NCBI RefSeq assembly: GCF_014595955.1
Contig: NZ_JABVCF010000006.1
Coordinates: 1-64,000 of the forward strand
Reading direction: 5' to 3'
DNA: 64,000 nucleotides
Source: Pseudaminobacter soli (ex Zhang et al. 2022)
GTDB taxonomy: Bacteria > Pseudomonadota > Alphaproteobacteria > Rhizobiales > Rhizobiaceae
How positions within the stretch are numbered: position 1 is the stretch's first letter; every line of letters begins with the position of its first letter. The notes below the pieces were generated by a model. It saw only the letters and a program-made list of their open reading frames with translations. It did not search any database and had not been told where the DNA came from. The position numbers and the translations under genes were made by a program. Below are positions 62,098 through 64,000 of this stretch, in pieces.

Positions 62098-62469
62098 GGA
62101 AATCTCCTGATGTAGATGGCCCGCGGACACGGGACGAATGGCTATTGCTGTTCTGCGGCTGTGCAGTCTCGCGAAGGTAGAGGCTGTGCCGAGCGGCAAA
62201 AGGTGGCCAAAATACTGGATTTCAGGCAATTCGGCCGATAGGCTCAGTCGGGCATCCAAGCCTGACGGTAAAGGCATATGCGCCTGAGGGGCTATGCCGA
62301 GTCCGGGGAACTCGCCGGTTACATCTTCGGGTGAGCCGGTTGGACAATAGGCGTAGTGGGTCGTGTGGTCCGCGCTCCTAATGCCACCATCGGCGGTCTA
62401 CCGCACGTTCCGCAGCGGTTTGACAATGGCCGCTCTTTGGGCCGACGAGGCGATGCGGGTACCTGAACG
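62098..62469. other. Divergent gap between sugar transferase and Wzz-like gene
   Basis: 372 bases that must hold both promoters. Its middle (about 62296-62335) is the shared end of the direct-repeat arm. No further gene is recognised. Confidence 0.4.
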
Positions 62470-64000
62470 ATGGATCATGCGGATGTCCGCTTCTACCTTG
62501 CGGTTTTCCTGAGAAGACTACCTCTGGTTTTGGTGATTGCAGCTGCTGTTGGCATAGCCGGCGTGGCCGTTGCCTACTTCCTGCCACCGGTCTATCGCGC
62601 CAGTGCCAAGATTCTCGTCGAGCAACCGCAGATCCCTACGGACCTCGCCCGTTCTACGGTGCCGACGAACGCGATTGAACAGTTGCAGATCATCGAGCAG
62701 CAAATCACGACCCACGAGAACCTTCTGGCACTCGCCGAACGTCTTCGGGTCTACAAGGACCAAAGGGCGCAACTTTCAGATGCCGATGTCGTCGAGGACA
62801 TGCGGTCGCGCACAGCATTCGAGCAATTGGATCTGGCCTCATCGCGAAGTGAGGGGGCCACGGTTTTCAGCGTTTCGTTCGAGGCAGCAGATCCTGACCT
62901 TGCGGCCAAGGTCGTCAACGAGGTGGTCGAACTCATTCTCAAGAAGAATATGAGGCAGCGCACCGACACCGCCGGGGAGACGATGCAGTTCTTTGAACAG
63001 GAGGTCGCAAGACTTTCGTCGGAGCTAACGCGCATCGAAGCGGAAATCCTGAAGTTCAAGAATGACAACCAAGGCGCGCTCCCGGACAGCCTCGATTTCC
63101 GTCGCACGCAGCAGGCTGGCCAGCAGGAGAGGCTCCAGTTGCTGGAACGGGAAGAGGCCGCCCTTCGCGTTAGGCGGAATAATCTGATTCAGCTATACGG
63201 ATCCACGGGGCTCGTATCGGCGACGCCACTCACCCCGGAGCAGCAGATGCTCCAGGACATGAAGCGGGCGCTGGCTGACCAACTCTCCATCTTTTCCGAC
63301 GGCAGTCCCAACATAGTGGCGCTTCGCGCTCGGATCGGGTCCCTGCAGAAGGAGATGCAGACCGACACCGCGACCGAAAAGAGGCCCGCCGGCAATAAGG
63401 TAACTTCCGAATACGGGGTCCAAGTGGCCGAGATCGAGGCCCGGTTGAGTTACATCGACCAGGAGAAGGCCGCGATATCTCGGGAGCTTGCTGAACTGAA
63501 CAAATCAATCGCCGCCACCGCCAACAACGACACGGTGCTGAGGGCGCTGGAGAGGAACCGCGAAAACATCCAGGCTCAGTACAACGCGGCTGTTGCGCGT
63601 TCGGCGCAGGCCTCCACGGGCGAGCAAATCGAAATCCGCTCGAAGGGTGAACGCTTCTCCGTGGTGGAGCTTGCCACGCCGCCTCAGAACCCAGTCAGGC
63701 CGAACCGCCTCAAGATCGCGGGCGTGGGCATCTTAGGCGCTATCGCTCTCGGGATCGGCGTCGTCGTGTTGATCGAGTTCTTGGATGGCAGTGTCCGCCG
63801 GCCAACCGACCTCATGCTGGTTCTGCAGACCAAGCCATTGGCCACAATTCCGTATATTTGGACCGACGGCGAAAGGCGATTAAAAAAAATCAGATTGGCC
63901 GGTGGGTTCGCACTGGCGGCGAGCATCGTGGCAGTGTTGTTGGTCGCTGTTCAGTACCGATACGCACCCATCTCGCCCGCTTTTGACAAGCTCTTCACCG
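62470..64000 (+). CDS. Wzz/GumC-type polysaccharide co-polymerase (3' end outside window)
   Basis: ATG at 62470; 510 codons are open to the window edge. N-terminal membrane span (LPLVLVIAAAVGIAGVAVAY) is followed by the Wzz domain start (PPVYRASAKILVEQ), a long helical periplasmic part rich in coiled-coil heptads (EQEVARLSSELTRIEAEIL, ERLQLLEREEAALRVR), and the co-polymerase proline motif PPQNPVRPNRLK before a second span (AGVGILGAIALGIGVVVLIE). A third span near 63895 suggests a longer protein, possibly the membrane half of a BY-kinase-type system. It sets polymer length with the Wzy-like protein. Confidence 0.88.
   Translation, partial: MDHADVRFYLAVFLRRLPLVLVIAAAVGIAGVAVAYFLPPVYRASAKILVEQPQIPTDLARSTVPTNAIEQLQIIEQQITTHENLLALAERLRVYKDQRAQLSDADVVEDMRSRTAFEQLDLASSRSEGATVFSVSFEAADPDLAAKVVNEVVELILKKNMRQRTDTAGETMQFFEQEVARLSSELTRIEAEILKFKNDNQGALPDSLDFRRTQQAGQQERLQLLEREEAALRVRRNNLIQLYGSTGLVSATPLTPEQQMLQDMKRALADQLSIFSDGSPNIVALRARIGSLQKEMQTDTATEKRPAGNKVTSEYGVQVAEIEARLSYIDQEKAAISRELAELNKSIAATANNDTVLRALERNRENIQAQYNAAVARSAQASTGEQIEIRSKGERFSVVELATPPQNPVRPNRLKIAGVGILGAIALGIGVVVLIEFLDGSVRRPTDLMLVLQTKPLATIPYIWTDGERRLKKIRLAGGFALAASIVAVLLVAVQYRYAPISPAFDKLFT

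Larger units (their letters stand above)
61020..62335 (-). repeat. Right arm of a direct repeat flanking the exopolysaccharide cluster
   Basis: Same order and orientation as 37966-38640: tiny exported protein (here frameshifted), sugar transferase (here intact) and the upstream patch with GGTTACATCTTCGGG near 62320. See the left arm for comparison. The two arms enclose about 22 kb. Confidence 0.7.

Overview
The window is GC-rich with tightly packed, often ATGA-overlapping operons. Its gene content (EhuBCD-type importer, FCD-GntR regulator, exosortase, ExoY/PssA-type sugar transferase, Tn7-like TniB/TniQ genes) suggests an alphaproteobacterium, probably Hyphomicrobiales. That is inference from families; there is no rRNA or tRNA here to test it. 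I saw no CRISPR array.

1-6.4 kb is an accessory, defence-like stretch: the edge of an AT-hook-like small protein, a HEPN/RES-type NAD-degrading toxin, a long protein whose HEPN RNase motif lies just past a frame break, and a DUF6615-like protein with PD-(D/E)XK-like residues, separated by gaps with short recurring intergenic motifs.

6.4-18.6 kb is an intact catabolic region: ketopantoate-reductase-like enzyme, acyl-CoA ligase, EhuBCD-like amino-acid importer without an ATPase, gamma-glutamyltransferase-like enzyme and VOC protein on the minus strand; SDR and glutamine-synthetase-like ligase on the plus strand; a GntR/FCD regulator; and E1 alpha/beta of a 2-oxo-acid dehydrogenase. The 8-mer TTGGATAC occurs in all three regulatory gaps, which suggests one regulon that imports a compound, works on it as a gamma-glutamyl conjugate, and sends carbon to CoA thioesters or TPP-dependent cleavage.

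18.6-30.2 kb is a gene graveyard mixed with intact enzymes. Broken genes: LacI regulator, SRPBCC protein, small membrane protein, HxlR regulator, DUF1348 stub and an orphan gene with a nonsense codon. Intact: LysR with a plus-strand set (AhpD-like, VOC, PNPOx-flavodoxin reductase-ferredoxin fusion), PhnA, an exported alpha/beta hydrolase, and an in-frame isochorismatase/epoxide hydrolase fusion with an internal signal peptide. 30.3-36.3 kb holds an LssY_C protein and a decayed Tn7-like transposition module (tnsA-tnsB-tniB-tniQ), every gene frameshifted, closed by a clear terminator.

36.5-64 kb is an exopolysaccharide region. An exosortase, an accessory protein and a tiny candidate substrate precede a minus-strand operon for a 2,3-diacetamido-type uronic sugar (acetyltransferase, Gfo/Idh/MocA oxidoreductase, two DegT aminotransferases, second acyltransferase, epimerase). 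Then come glycosyltransferases, a Wzy-like polymerase, a GT2-GT23 fusion, an asparagine synthase, an RTX parallel beta-helix protein, the priming sugar transferase and the start of a Wzz/GumC co-polymerase. The 22-kb interior is bracketed by two same-orientation copies of [tiny exosortase substrate + sugar transferase], which have decayed reciprocally: left keeps the small protein, right keeps the transferase. IS5 and IS630 remnants lie inside.
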